Origin: JAKAGZ01 sp963772675
Lineage (GTDB): Bacteria > Bacteroidota > Ignavibacteria > Ignavibacteriales > Ignavibacteriaceae
Reading direction: 5' to 3'
Assembly (NCBI GenBank): GCA_963772675.1
Contig: CAVYYF010000010.1
Location: 124,001 to 188,000 of the forward strand
DNA length: 64,000 bases
The notes under the pieces are model-generated. The model saw only the letters and a program-made list of their open reading frames with translations. It searched no databases and was not told where the DNA came from. Both the position numbers and the translations under genes were made by a program. This document shows positions 9,078 to 18,760 of this stretch, piece after piece (within the stretch, counting starts at the first letter, position 1; each line of letters begins with the position of its first letter).

Positions 9078-9906
9078 ATGGATATAAAACGAATTTATTC
9101 ATTCTCAAACAATAGACAAATCTGGCGGCTGATTCCAACTGCAACAGAAAAGCTCATTATAGAGGAAAGAGATACTGAAAGCAAGGAAGTTTTTTTCAAT
9201 TGCCTTGAAATTTCTTCAGGAGAAAAAATATTTTCTGAACTTCAGCTCGAGGAAAAATTCTGGGTGGGAATAGAAGCTGTAAACAGTGACATAATTTATT
9301 TCCATAAATTTGTTAAACCTGATATGCCGGGCCACCAGGGAATAATAGCATTCGATATTAAACAAAAAATATTCTCTGGGAAAATCCGGATTATTCATTT
9401 TTGTTTATAGATGGTGATAAAATTTATTGTTACAAATCTCTTTTCGAAGGCAGAAGATTATTTTACAATTGACTGTAATACAGGCGAAATGATTGAAGAC
9501 CTCGGAAGCGATGTTTCTGAAATAAACAGGTTAAGGGATGCAGCACTAAGTAAGCAGTCTTATAAAGATTATATTTTCCCGAAGACTTATTATTCCGATG
9601 ATATGTTACGCTGAAAGCATTACAAAAATCTTTAACGAATTAAAAACTGAAAAAGTTATTGCAGGAAATATTGAATATGCAGTTTACAACGAAGTATTAT
9701 TTTTCAATTTTCACGTGGTTTTAGATAATGGATCATTGAGAAATATACTGAAAGCTTTTGATTTGAAAAATAGAGAGCAGAGAATGGAAGAATTATTGAT
9801 TAGTGAAACGAAAGCTTTTGTACCTGATTCTTTCTTTTTGAGGCAAAATTTGATGTTTTTATTGCAAGAAAAAAACAGGCTTGTCGTTTATGAGCTAAAA
9901 AGTTAA
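9078..9906 (+). pseudogene. DUF4905-like protein, broken by at least three frameshifts
   Basis: Four reading-frame pieces join into one protein of about 275 residues: 9078 to about 9365, then a different frame coding ILWENPDYSFLFIDGDKIYC and onward to about 9455, a third piece to about 9610, and the last from 9598 to 9906. The joined sequence has the strand-rich pattern of Bacteroidota DUF4905 proteins, with segments such as GIIAFDIKQK and TIDCNTGEMIEDLG suggesting a propeller-like fold; function unknown. It begins 3 bp after tnaA, so co-transcription is likely. The first break is at an A-run (near 9361-9370). Either the gene is decaying or the sequence has indel errors. Confidence 0.6.
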
Positions 9907-9982
9907 ATTATACAAATTCTGAAATTGAAATCAGAATTAATGTAGATGTTTGCATGATTGTTAATTAAGCCGGGAGGACAAA

Positions 9983-10567
9983 ATGACTACAAGTGAAGAA
10001 GAAAAGTCAATTTTACTTCACGCTGCCCGGGAAGCTATACGTTCACTATATGACAATGAAGTAAAATTTTCTGTTGTTGATTTCAACTATTACTCTGAAT
10101 TAAAAAAGAAAGGTGCCGGAGCTTTTGTAACTCTTACTAAAAATGGAAAGCTCAGAGGGTGTGTCGGTTATATTACTTCTATTAAACCACTATTTGATAC
10201 AGTAATTGATGCGGCCCAAAACTCAGCAGTGAATGATCCGCGATTTTCTCCTCTTCGGGAGGAAGAATTATCACATATCGATATAGAGGTTTCCATCTTA
10301 TCCCCACCTGAAAGTTTTAGTGGTTATGACAGCATCATAATTGGTAAACATGGTTTATTGCTTGATGAAGACCATTACAGGTCGGTACTTCTTCCCCAGG
10401 TAGCTATCGAACACAATTTTACTGTTTCAGATTTTCTTTCAGCTTTATGTGAGAAAGCAGGATTGGAAAGGAATGCCTGGGTGAACGAAATTTTGGATAT
10501 TAAAGTTTTCACTGCAGAAATAATTTCAGAATTGGGGAAGAGAATTAAAACTTATGAGAAAGCTTAG
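9983..10567 (+). CDS. amrA: AMMECR1 domain protein (AmmeMemoRadiSam system protein A)
   Basis: A 194-residue AMMECR1-family protein. The family hallmark LRGCVGY is at residues 57-63, and downstream it has DPRFSPL and LSPPE segments typical of the fold. Bacterial and archaeal members are found with MEMO1-like and radical SAM proteins in the AmmeMemoRadiSam set, whose biochemistry is poorly defined; involvement in radical-based modification has been proposed. The MEMO1 gene follows and overlaps by 14 bp, so the two are coupled. The third member, the radical SAM protein, is not in this window. A strong GGGAGGA ribosome site precedes the ATG. Confidence 0.93.
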   Translation: MTTSEEEKSILLHAAREAIRSLYDNEVKFSVVDFNYYSELKKKGAGAFVTLTKNGKLRGCVGYITSIKPLFDTVIDAAQNSAVNDPRFSPLREEELSHIDIEVSILSPPESFSGYDSIIIGKHGLLLDEDHYRSVLLPQVAIEHNFTVSDFLSALCEKAGLERNAWVNEILDIKVFTAEIISELGKRIKTYEKA

Positions 10568-11375
10568 GAAAGCGGCTGTCGCCGGACTTTTCTATCCAGC
10601 CGAACCGACTAATTTAAGTGAAGAAGTTAAACTGCTTCTTTCAGTTTCCCTACCGGAAAAGAATTTTAAAAATATATTTGGGATTGTCTCACCACATGCC
10701 GGGTATATCTATTCTGGAAGAACTGCTGCATATGGTTTTAATTTATTAAAGAATAAAAATTATCACAACGTTATAATTTTGTCTCCCAGTCACAAAGAGT
10801 ATTTTCCCGGAATATCCATCTATGATGGTGATGCTTATTCGACTCCACTCGGTACAGTTGAAGTAAATAAAGATCTTGCCAATAAAATAATTGAGGGAAG
10901 CAAAACTATTTTCTTAGGAGAGCAAGGCCACAGGCAGGAGCATGCAATCGAAGTACAGCTTCCTTTTTTGCAAACAGTATTAAATGATTTTCAAATTGTT
11001 CCGATTGTAATAGGTGATCAATCAAAAGTATTTGTAGATGAACTCGCTAAACAGCTTGCGAAAGTTATAGATGAAAATACGGTTGTAGTTGCAAGCTCTG
11101 ATATGTCGCACTACCACTCAAGGCAACAAGCAGACGGACTCGATTCAATTGTTGAAAATGCTATTAATAATTTTGAGTACGATAAATTACAGGATTATCT
11201 GGACAAAAGAGTTTGCGAAGCCTGCGGCGGTGGACCTATTGTAGCTACGATGAAAGCAGCGGATTTGCTAAACAGGAAAAACTCTTTCGTGCTGAATCGA
11301 AGTGATTCCGGGGATGTGACAGGTGATTTTAATGAAGTTGTGGGCTATCTTTCTGCAGTAGTTTACGGAGATTAA
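10554..11375 (+). CDS. amrB: MEMO1 family protein (AmmeMemoRadiSam system protein B)
   Basis: A 273-residue MEMO1-like protein, related in fold to extradiol dioxygenases. Conserved blocks are SPHAGYIYSG (first metal-site His), LSPSHKEYF (second His), QEHAIEVQLPFLQ, ASSDMSHYH and CEACGGGPI (third ligand region with Cys). Human MEMO1 binds copper or iron through the equivalent His/His/Cys; this is known for the family, not shown here. It overlaps the AMMECR1 gene by 14 bp and its stop is immediately followed by the TTG start of the ProC-like gene, suggesting one transcript. The frame is intact and full length. Confidence 0.93.
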   Translation: MRKLRKAAVAGLFYPAEPTNLSEEVKLLLSVSLPEKNFKNIFGIVSPHAGYIYSGRTAAYGFNLLKNKNYHNVIILSPSHKEYFPGISIYDGDAYSTPLGTVEVNKDLANKIIEGSKTIFLGEQGHRQEHAIEVQLPFLQTVLNDFQIVPIVIGDQSKVFVDELAKQLAKVIDENTVVVASSDMSHYHSRQQADGLDSIVENAINNFEYDKLQDYLDKRVCEACGGGPIVATMKAADLLNRKNSFVLNRSDSGDVTGDFNEVVGYLSAVVYGD

Positions 11376-12304
11376 TTGTTTTCATTAAAATCTGAAATAG
11401 CTGTAATCGGCGCAGGAAGAATTTCATATTCACTGGTCAATGCATTAGTAAAATCCAGTTTCAGAGTCACTTCAATAATAAGCGAAGCTTATCTTCGTCA
11501 AAAAGGCTTGCCGTAAAATTTAAAATTAAGAATTATTCCTCTGACTTCTCTTCTCTCACACCAGATATAAAAATCTTTTTTTTAGCCGTGCCCGATGACC
11601 AGATTTTATCTGTGGCACAAAAGATTTCAAAATTAACTTTGGATTTTAAGAATTCAATATTCATTCATCTTTCCGGAGCAGAGGATGTCTCAGTATTGAA
11701 TATTTTGAGAAAGAAGAGTGCTCACGCAGCATCTTTCCATATTATGCAAACCTTTCCTGAAAGAAAGATTATTAGTCTGACAGGTTCTTATGCAGCAATT
11801 GAAACAAATAGTAAAAAGGCTGAAAGCTTTCTTTTTAAATTAGCAAAAAAGTTAAGCTTGCTTCCTTTTAAAATCAGCTCGCAAAATAAAATTTATTATC
11901 ATATTGCCGGTGTATATTCTTCAAATTTTCTTGTTGCAAACCAGTATTACATAGCGAAATTATTTGGTAAAACAAAGTCCGGGATGGATTATAAAAAAAT
12001 ATTTAGCCCGATAACTGAAATTACATTGAGAAACATTGAGCAAAATGGCGTAATAAATGCTATTTCAGGCCCGGTTGAAAGGGGAGATATTGAAACTATC
12101 AGAAAGCATATAGCCTTACTTAAGAAGCAGAAAGAACTAAGTGATCGTAGGATAAATCTAAATTTGCCTATTCTTAATTATTTAACTCAATCGCTTACGA
12201 TCTTAAAGGTTTTGGGAGAAAAACAACGTCGTCTTACTAGTTCTCAATTGCAAATTAAAAAACTATTAGAAGAAGAATTAAGTAAAGTGTCGAAGCTTCA
12301 TTAG
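11376..12304 (+). CDS. Rossmann-like/DUF2520 (ProC-like) protein with one frameshift
   Basis: Two frames combine into one protein of about 309 residues. The first, from TTG 11376, reads FSLKSEIAVIGAGRISYSLV, a Rossmann GxGxxS nucleotide-binding loop. Near 11500, beside an AAAAA run, the frame shifts, and the rest continues through FFLAVPDDQI to the DUF2520 half with FHIMQTFPE and AAIETN. DUF2520 proteins resemble pyrroline-5-carboxylate reductase and ketopantoate reductase; their substrate is unknown. The intact second part alone is open from 11588. It starts right after the MEMO1 stop. A single break next to a homopolymer makes a sequencing indel plausible. Confidence 0.7.
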
Positions 12305-12476
12305 CTTTTCTAATGTGACTTTTTATATTACGTATTTTAAAGTATACTCATCAAAATTATTACTTTATTTTAACTTATTTTGTGAATATATTTGAGAAAA
12401 CTCAATTGCTTTGTTAAACTAATGAAGCAAATTTATTAGTTTTTATCTTTTTCATTAACTAGCTTTAGGGGAAATT

Positions 12477-14177
12477 ATGAAAACCTCTTCGATATTTTAT
12501 TCTTTGTTAGTTATAACATTGCTGTCTCAGGCAGGTATATTTGCACAATGGTCAAGTGATCCTACAGTCAATAACCCCGTTTGTACAGCTACAGGGACTC
12601 AAGCTTCTCCAAATATAACTAGTGATGGAGAAGGCGGTGTAATTATAACTTGGAAAGATGCGAGGAATAGTAATTATGATATTTATGCACAGAAAATTGG
12701 TTCAGACGGAATGATGAAGTGGACGACAAATGGAGCTGCAATTTGCACAGCCAGCGGCGATCAATCCTCCCCCAAAATTATTAGCGATGGAAGAGGTGGT
12801 GCAATTATAGAGTGGGAGGATTGGAGAAACGGCAATGCTGATATTTACGCCCAAAGAGTAGACGCAGAAGGTAATGTAAAATGGACAAAAGACGGGATCG
12901 CTGTATGTACTGCAAGTGGGTTGCATTGGAATGAAAGCATAACAAGTGACGGAAATGGTGGGGCGATTATTACAAGGGTTGATACTAGGTATGGTAGATG
13001 GATTGATGATGTTTACGCTCAAAAGGTAGACTCAAATGGAAATGTAAAATGGGCGAAAGACGGTGTTGCTATGTGCACATATAGTAATATACAAGTTGAT
13101 CCTATTGCAATCAATGACAGAAATGGCGGCGCAATTATTACCTGGAATGGATATATGGGAGGTTCTAATGAAGAAGTTTATGTACAGAAGGTAGATTCAA
13201 GCGGGATATTAAAATGGGGTAAAAACGGCGTTGCAGTTTCTACTATCAATGGTGACCAGTACATTCATACAATTACTAGCGATGGGCAAGGAGGGGTGAT
13301 TATAGGTTTGACGGTTTATGTTTACGATGATGATATCTACGCACAAAGGGTAGACTCAAGTGGAAAATTAAAATGGACAACAGATGGTGTAGCAATTTGT
13401 ACAGTCAGCAAAAATCAACAACGACCTAAAATAACCAGTGCCGGGAGCGGTGGAGCGATTATAACTTGGCAGGATGAAAGAAATGGAAATGATTTTGATA
13501 TTTATGGGCAGAAGATAGATTCAAGTGGAATTGTAAAATGGGCAACAAACGGTGCTGAGATTTGTACGGCTGGAGGTGATCAGATTAGTCCTTTAATTGT
13601 AGGCGATGGAAACGGTGGAGCGATTATAACCTGGCAGGATGCTAGGAGTAATAATAATGATGTTTACGCACAGAAAATTGGATCAGATGGAACCGTAAAG
13701 TGGGCAACAAATGGCGTAGCTATTTGTATAGCCAGCGGAGATCAAATCAGTCCTGTAATTATAGACGACGGTAGTGGTGGAGCAATTATTACCTGGGCTG
13801 ATAGCAGGAATGGTACAGACAGTAGTGATATTTACGCACAAAGAATATCAAGTACTGCAGTTCTTCCGGTTGAATCAGACAAAATCTCATTACCAGATAA
13901 TTTTGAATTAAGTCAGAATTATCCAAATCCATTTAATCCAACAACCAAAATTGGCTATGCAATTCCTTTAGAAAGTAATGTAAGGATTACTATTTATAAT
14001 CTATTAGGTCAACAGGTTGCTAAATTGGTTGATGCAACAGAATCAGCAGGGTATCACGAAGTAATTTTTAATGCTGGTAATTTAGCTTCAGGTGTTTATA
14101 TATATAGAATTGCTGCTGAATCAACAAATGGAAAGAGAGTATTCAAAGGAATTAGAAAACTTATGCTAATAAAGTAG
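12477..14177 (+). CDS. Secreted repeat protein with T9SS type A sorting domain
   Basis: A 566-residue exported protein: signal peptide at 1-23 (ending GIFAQ), then about eight repeats of roughly 50 residues, each built around GAICTASGDQ, DGxGGAIITWxD, DIYAQKID and KWxTNG, probably forming a beta-propeller-like domain. The C-terminal 95 residues start LPDNFELSQNYPNPFNP and end with a KRVFKGIRKLMLIK-like tail, the type A sorting domain for export by the type IX system and surface attachment. The ligand is unknown. The repeats are nearly in register at DNA level too, so recombination between them is possible. Monocistronic, with an AGGGG-type ribosome site. Confidence 0.85.
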   Translation: MKTSSIFYSLLVITLLSQAGIFAQWSSDPTVNNPVCTATGTQASPNITSDGEGGVIITWKDARNSNYDIYAQKIGSDGMMKWTTNGAAICTASGDQSSPKIISDGRGGAIIEWEDWRNGNADIYAQRVDAEGNVKWTKDGIAVCTASGLHWNESITSDGNGGAIITRVDTRYGRWIDDVYAQKVDSNGNVKWAKDGVAMCTYSNIQVDPIAINDRNGGAIITWNGYMGGSNEEVYVQKVDSSGILKWGKNGVAVSTINGDQYIHTITSDGQGGVIIGLTVYVYDDDIYAQRVDSSGKLKWTTDGVAICTVSKNQQRPKITSAGSGGAIITWQDERNGNDFDIYGQKIDSSGIVKWATNGAEICTAGGDQISPLIVGDGNGGAIITWQDARSNNNDVYAQKIGSDGTVKWATNGVAICIASGDQISPVIIDDGSGGAIITWADSRNGTDSSDIYAQRISSTAVLPVESDKISLPDNFELSQNYPNPFNPTTKIGYAIPLESNVRITIYNLLGQQVAKLVDATESAGYHEVIFNAGNLASGVYIYRIAAESTNGKRVFKGIRKLMLIK

Positions 14178-14290
14178 TAATTATTTCTAGAGTTGCTCTT
14201 CATTCAACAGAATCTAACTTCTGCAATCTAATGTTACCGCGTGACAAATCTCTTATTTTTACTATATTAACAGCTTAAATTAAATCTTTT

Positions 14291-15799
14291 ATGGAGGAAG
14301 GCTCTATCGAAAAGCAGAAAAAAAACGCGAATGATGTATTAGAAAAAATAGTTTCATTGTCTAAAAGACGCGGATTTATTTTTCAATCCAGTGAAATTTA
14401 CGGAGGATTAAACGGCTGCTGGGATTACGGTCCGCTCGGTGTTGAACTACTGAAAAATATAAAAGAAGAATGGTGGAAGTTTATGACATACCGTGAAGAT
14501 GTGGAAGGACTTGATGCCTCGATCCTTATGCATCCGAGAGTGTGGGAAGCTTCCGGCCACGTTGAAAATTTTACTGATCCGATGATTGATTGTAAGCAAT
14601 GTAAAGCAAGATTCAGGCTCGATGTTCTTGGCGACCAGGTAAATGAGAAGAAAAAGAAAAAAGCAATCGATACTCTGAAAGAAAATAACAAAGATAACGC
14701 AGCATTAATTTCTAAAGTTGATACAATACTTTCCGGTGATGATGAAGCTGAGAATTTTGAAAAATTATTAACCGACGATGAAATCGGGAAACTTTTGTTA
14801 GCTGAATTGAATTGTCCCCAATGCGGAAACAAAGGAACGTTTACTTCTGCGAGAAAATTTAATTTGATGTTTAAAACTTTTGTCGGTCCCGTAGAAGATT
14901 CCGGTTCAGTAGTTTACCTTCGACCTGAAACTGCCCAGGGTATTTTTGTGAATTTTCTTAATGTGCAAAGTTCTGCAAGACAAAAACTCCCCTTCGGTAT
15001 TGCACAGATCGGAAAGGCATTCAGGAACGAGATCAATACAAAAAATTTCCTGTTCCGTACGAGAGAATTCGAACAGATGGAAATGCAGTTCTTTGTTCAA
15101 CCGGCAAATGATAAAAAATGGTATGACTACTGGAAGGCTGAAAGAATAAAATGGTTTTATTCTCTGGGAATGACAAAAGATAAACTCCGCTATCATGATC
15201 ACCCGAAAGACAAGCTTGCACATTACGCAAAAGAAGCAACCGATATTGAATATGAATTCCCATTCGGTTGGGGAGAAATTGAAGGCATTCACAACAGAAC
15301 AAATTTTGATCTTAGCAGGCACGAAGAATATTCCGGTAAGTCGATGAAATATTTTGATGAAGAGTCAAAAGAGAAATTCATTCCTTTTATTATTGAAACG
15401 TCTGCAGGTGCAAGCCGTTCATTTATGGCTTTCCTTGTTGATGCATATTATGAAGAAGAAGTTAATAACGAACAAAGATCTGTTTTAAAATTTCATCCGA
15501 GACTTGCGCCTATCAAAGCAGCAATTTTTCCCCTTGTTAACAAAGATGGAATGCCTGAAATTGCGCGCGGGATTGAAAAAGACCTGAGAAGAAATTTTAA
15601 AGTCTTTTACGATGATAAAGGAGCAGTCGGAAGAAGATACAGAAGACAGGACGAAGCAGGAACTCCATATTGTATTACAGTAGATACGCAAACTCTTGAA
15701 GACAAAACTGTTACAGTCCGCGATCGCGATTCGATGGAACAGGAAAGAGTTTCGATTGATAAATTATCGGAATACCTGTTATTAAAAATAAATGGCTGA
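14291..15799 (+). CDS. glyS: Glycyl-tRNA synthetase, dimeric type
   Basis: A 502-residue class II aminoacyl-tRNA synthetase of the eukaryote-like alpha2 type. Motifs are SSEIYGGLNGCWDYGPLG near residue 35, RPETAQGIFVNF, the motif-2 FRNEI segment, IEGIHNRTNFDL, and the anticodon-binding C-terminal domain beginning LAPIKAAIFPLV. Two CxxC pairs (CKQC and CPQC) may bind zinc. A lysine-rich insert of about 50 residues lies near residue 120-165. It is bracketed by its own terminator, so it is monocistronic. The whole frame is intact, which contrasts with the frameshifted neighbours. Confidence 0.96.
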   Translation: MEEGSIEKQKKNANDVLEKIVSLSKRRGFIFQSSEIYGGLNGCWDYGPLGVELLKNIKEEWWKFMTYREDVEGLDASILMHPRVWEASGHVENFTDPMIDCKQCKARFRLDVLGDQVNEKKKKKAIDTLKENNKDNAALISKVDTILSGDDEAENFEKLLTDDEIGKLLLAELNCPQCGNKGTFTSARKFNLMFKTFVGPVEDSGSVVYLRPETAQGIFVNFLNVQSSARQKLPFGIAQIGKAFRNEINTKNFLFRTREFEQMEMQFFVQPANDKKWYDYWKAERIKWFYSLGMTKDKLRYHDHPKDKLAHYAKEATDIEYEFPFGWGEIEGIHNRTNFDLSRHEEYSGKSMKYFDEESKEKFIPFIIETSAGASRSFMAFLVDAYYEEEVNNEQRSVLKFHPRLAPIKAAIFPLVNKDGMPEIARGIEKDLRRNFKVFYDDKGAVGRRYRRQDEAGTPYCITVDTQTLEDKTVTVRDRDSMEQERVSIDKLSEYLLLKING

Positions 15800-15825
15800 C
15801 AAGTTGGCTTGAAAATAAAATAATT

Positions 15826-15860
15826 AAGGCCCAACTTCGTAATGAAGTTGGGCTTTCTGT
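15826..15860 (+). terminator. Terminator of glyS
   Basis: Hairpin with a 10-bp stem GCCCAACTTC (15829-15838) and GAAGTTGGGC (15844-15853), loop GTAAT, followed by TTTCTGTTT. It ends 5 bp before the ATG of the following TPR gene. Confidence 0.75.
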
Positions 15861-15864
15861 TTAT

Positions 15865-17020
15865 ATGAAAAAAACATTACAAATAGTTTTGGCTATATTT
15901 TTTGTTGTTTCGCTCTTCGCGTTTCAAGTAAATGCTCAAGACGCAAAATTTGATTCAACTGTTTCAGCCGGGATCAAACAAATTTATGACATAAAATTCC
16001 TACAGGCTGAAGCTACATTTAAAAAACTTATTACCGATTACCCCAACAAACCTGCTGGAAAGTTTTTCCTGGCAATGATTGATTGGTGGAAAATCCTCCT
16101 TGATCCAAATAATGAATCTTACGATGATATGTTTCTTAAAAAGCTTGATGAAGTTATAAACCAATGTGATCAGCTTCTTGATAAAAATCCTGATAATGTG
16201 GATGCTTTATTCTTTAAGGGAGGTGGAATCGGATTCAGAGGAAGACTGAGAGCATTCCGTGAAAGCTGGTTGAAAGCTGCGGATGATGGAAGGGAAGCAT
16301 TGCCGATAGTTCAACGTGCGGGCGAACTCGATCCGAAAAATGTGGATGTGCAGCTCGGTTATGGAATTTATAATTATTATGCTTCTGTTCTGCCGGACAA
16401 GTACCCGATGCTTAAACCGATCATGTTATTCCTTCCTTCAAGTGATAAGAAAAAAGGTTTGTTACAGTTGGATTATGTAGCCCGCGATGGTAAATATGCA
16501 AAATACGAAGCACAATATTTTTTAATGAACATTTATTATTCTTATGAAAATCAACCTTTCGAAGCTGAGAAATATGCGCATCTGCTCACTTCACAATTCC
16601 CTGATAATCCGAACTTTGAAAGATGGCTCGGAAGAATTTATGCAAAAGAAGGAAGGTGGAGCTTAGCTTCGGCAGTATTTGCAAATGTACTTAAGAAAAG
16701 TGGTAATGGTTTAACAGGATATACTTTTCCTGCGGTTAAAAGGGAAACAGTTTATTATGTCGGGTTTGAATACAAGCAGGAAGGTAAACTCAGATTCTGC
16801 AAAAATCTATTTTCAGCAATGCGCGGATATCTCAAATAAAATTGATAAGGATGGTGAATCCGGTTTTCTTGTAAATGCCACTTTATATCTTGGGAATATT
16901 TATGATGCCCAAAACAACCGAGCTAAGGCAATTGAGCTTTACAAAAAAGTTCTGGATATGAAAGACTTTGGAAATGCACAGAATTTTGCTGAACAGTATT
17001 TGAAGAAGGCTTATAAATGA
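15865..17020 (+). CDS. Exported TPR repeat protein with one frameshift
   Basis: A signal peptide (residues 1-24, ending FQVNAQ) followed by tetratricopeptide-like repeats (LQAEATFKKLITDYPNKPAG, AEKYAHLLTSQFPDNPNFE and others). The first frame runs to about 16795 (EYKQEGKL), then the protein continues in the next frame as DSAKIYFQQCADISNKID, to the stop at 17020, giving about 384 residues. Such periplasmic or outer-membrane TPR proteins in this group act as scaffolds; no catalytic motif is seen. The ATG is close to the glyS terminator and a Shine-Dalgarno site is not obvious. The single break may be a sequencing indel. Confidence 0.7.
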
Positions 17021-17039
17021 TTTGGATTTTAAAAATTGT

Positions 17040-17134
17040 TTGTCATTTCGAAGGAGCGAAGCGACTGATAAATCTTTAGGTCTAACTTATAAAAGATTTC
17101 TCACTCTCCCGACAAGTCGGGATCAGAATGACAA
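17040..17134. repeat. Interspersed palindromic element
   Basis: Ends with inverted TTGTCATT (17040-17047) and AATGACAA (17127-17134), and contains the inner hairpin CCCGACAAGTCGGG and the palindrome-like GGAGCGAAGCGACT. Similar TGTCAT-ended elements occur twice more in the window, consistent with a REP- or MITE-like family. Confidence 0.6.
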
Positions 17135-17162
17135 CTATTATTTGTTTGGAGAAATTAGAAAA

Positions 17163-18104
17163 TTAAAAATTTGTAGAAATGCTTATCCTGTGAAGTGAAC
17201 CGGTCTGCCCAAAAGAAGAAAAACCATAATCGAAATGATAACCGGAAACCAGAATGCCCAAGCCCAGATTAAAGCCGGCGAGACCCGCAAATGAACCTGT
17301 CGGTAAATCAGATCTTCTTTCATTGTTATAACCCAATCTTAAAGTCATAACTTTGCTCATAGCAATTTCAGCGCCGATACTGAACGCTTTAAACCTGTCA
17401 CTGAATTTATCCCTGCTCTCATTTAGTTTTCTGAAATCCAGATATAATTTTATCGGAATGTGTTCCATCTTTTTTGAAACACCTGCAGCTATATCGACAG
17501 GGAGCTTTTCTTTTGTTGAATAGTAAGAAGTCATCTGTGTTCCTGCATTCAGAATTGAGAAACCTAAATCAATACCTTCAGCCGGGATGGAGTAATGAAG
17601 TCCAAGATCAAGCGCTAATGCAGAGGCTGATCTTCCCGCGATGCTTGAATAAATAACTTTTCCATTTATTCCGTAGTAGAAATTTTCTGATAAAGTGTTC
17701 GAATAGCCTAAAAGGAAAGCAACTTCACCTGCTTTAAATTCACCGGTTACGTTTCCGTATTCATCTGCAGCTGTGAAAGAACCATAGTTAATATACTGAA
17801 TCGCACCGCCGAACCTACCAAGTTTACCAACTTCCTGAGAGTAAGCAACACTTGCAAGGTTTATCCCCTCAACAAAATACCTTACGAATGAAAATGAAGC
17901 CGGGTTCCCCGTTAGCGTTCCCAGTCCTGCGGGATTATAAAATATAACATCAATATCGTCATTATTTGCAACAAAGCTGCCGCCAAGTGCGCCTGCCCTT
18001 GCGCTCATATCAATTCTTAAAAACTCGAACGTATTATTCTGTCCGTAGATGGTTGACAAACTTAATAGAAGCAATACAATAAAAAGTGGGGCGGTTCTTT
18101 TCAT
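17163..18104 (-). CDS. porQ: PorQ-like T9SS outer-membrane protein
   Basis: A 313-residue exported protein: signal peptide ending STIYGQ, then TFEFLRIDMSARAGALGGSF followed by DDIDVIFYNPAGLG, the conserved start of PorV/PorQ (FadL-like) barrels. Strands alternate to a C-terminus ending RISISTNF, an outer-membrane-type last strand. PorQ belongs to the type IX secretion system and takes part in attaching cargo or retaining outer-membrane components. PorQ and PorV are close relatives; EFLRIDMSARAGALGG fits either, so the symbol is provisional. It lies alone, with cargo proteins elsewhere in the window. Confidence 0.72.
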   Translation of the reverse strand: MKRTAPLFIVLLLLSLSTIYGQNNTFEFLRIDMSARAGALGGSFVANNDDIDVIFYNPAGLGTLTGNPASFSFVRYFVEGINLASVAYSQEVGKLGRFGGAIQYINYGSFTAADEYGNVTGEFKAGEVAFLLGYSNTLSENFYYGINGKVIYSSIAGRSASALALDLGLHYSIPAEGIDLGFSILNAGTQMTSYYSTKEKLPVDIAAGVSKKMEHIPIKLYLDFRKLNESRDKFSDRFKAFSIGAEIAMSKVMTLRLGYNNERRSDLPTGSFAGLAGFNLGLGILVSGYHFDYGFSSFGQTGSLHRISISTNF

Positions 18105-18233
18105 AAAATTCCTAAAAATTCCTCATCTTATTTAAGGATATTATAAAATAAAGGCAAGGGGAAGTGTGGGAGCGTGTAGCTTAAAGCGGATAGTCTATTT
18201 GTAGAAACCTCTGAAAGTTATGTTTACAAGTTA

Positions 18234-18293
18234 TTGTCATTTTGAATTTATTTCAGAATCTAATTAAAGATGCTGAAATGAATTCAGCATAAC
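18234..18293. repeat. Palindromic element (second copy)
   Basis: Starts TTGTCATTTTGAATTTATT and contains the imperfect palindrome GCTGAAATGAATTCAGC near its right end, related in style to the elements at 17040 and 20353. Confidence 0.45.
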
Positions 18294-18352
18294 CATTCGA
18301 ATTCTATTTTTTATAGGTTACTGCAAATAACATTTTTCAATCTCAAATTCAT

Positions 18353-18386
18353 AAAGATGTCATCTCTCAGGAAAGATGACATCTTT
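18353..18386. terminator. Perfect 13-bp stem hairpin, terminator of the T9SS-tail fragment
   Basis: AAAGATGTCATCT (18353-18365) pairs with AGATGACATCTTT (18374-18386) around CTCAGGAA. It sits 12 bp past the stop of the minus-strand T9SS fragment at 18398, which suggests a full gene once ended here. U-rich DNA on both sides makes it bidirectional. Confidence 0.6.
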
Positions 18387-18397
18387 ATTATTTACTT

Positions 18398-18588
18398 CTA
18401 CTTCATTAATATCAGTTTTTTATTAGCTACAAAGTTACCTGACCGTAACTGATAAATGTAAACACCGCTGGCAAGATCACCGGCGTTAAATGTAACATCA
18501 TAAACACCTTTGTCTTTATTCTCGTTAACGAGTGTTTTTACTTCTCTACCAAGCATATCATATATTTTTAGTCTTAAATTTCAGGTAC
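18398..18588 (-). pseudogene. Orphan T9SS type A sorting-domain fragment
   Basis: The minus strand from about 18588 to the TAG at 18398 reads NLRLKIYDMLGREVKTL, GVYDVTFNAGDLASGVYIY and KKLILMK, the last 60 residues of a type A sorting domain. A stop lies just upstream in the same frame, and no export signal or passenger is attached. The 172 bp before it is not coding for anything I recognise. It is the 3' end of a cargo gene lost by deletion or decay. Confidence 0.75.
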
Positions 18589-18760
18589 AAACAAAAAAGG
18601 CCTTTTAATCTTACATAAAGATTAATTGGCTGGTGAAGTTGTTTGTAAATTACACCGTGCCGGCGTTGCTGCGCTGGTACGGTACTTATTAAGTCTCTGG
18701 CGGACTCTTATTATATCGCAACACTACTCAAATTTAATTTAATGTTCATAATTTTACTTA

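Noticed and set aside
14425..15691. Several minus-strand frames opposite glyS
   Set aside because: Shadows of an intact conserved synthetase.
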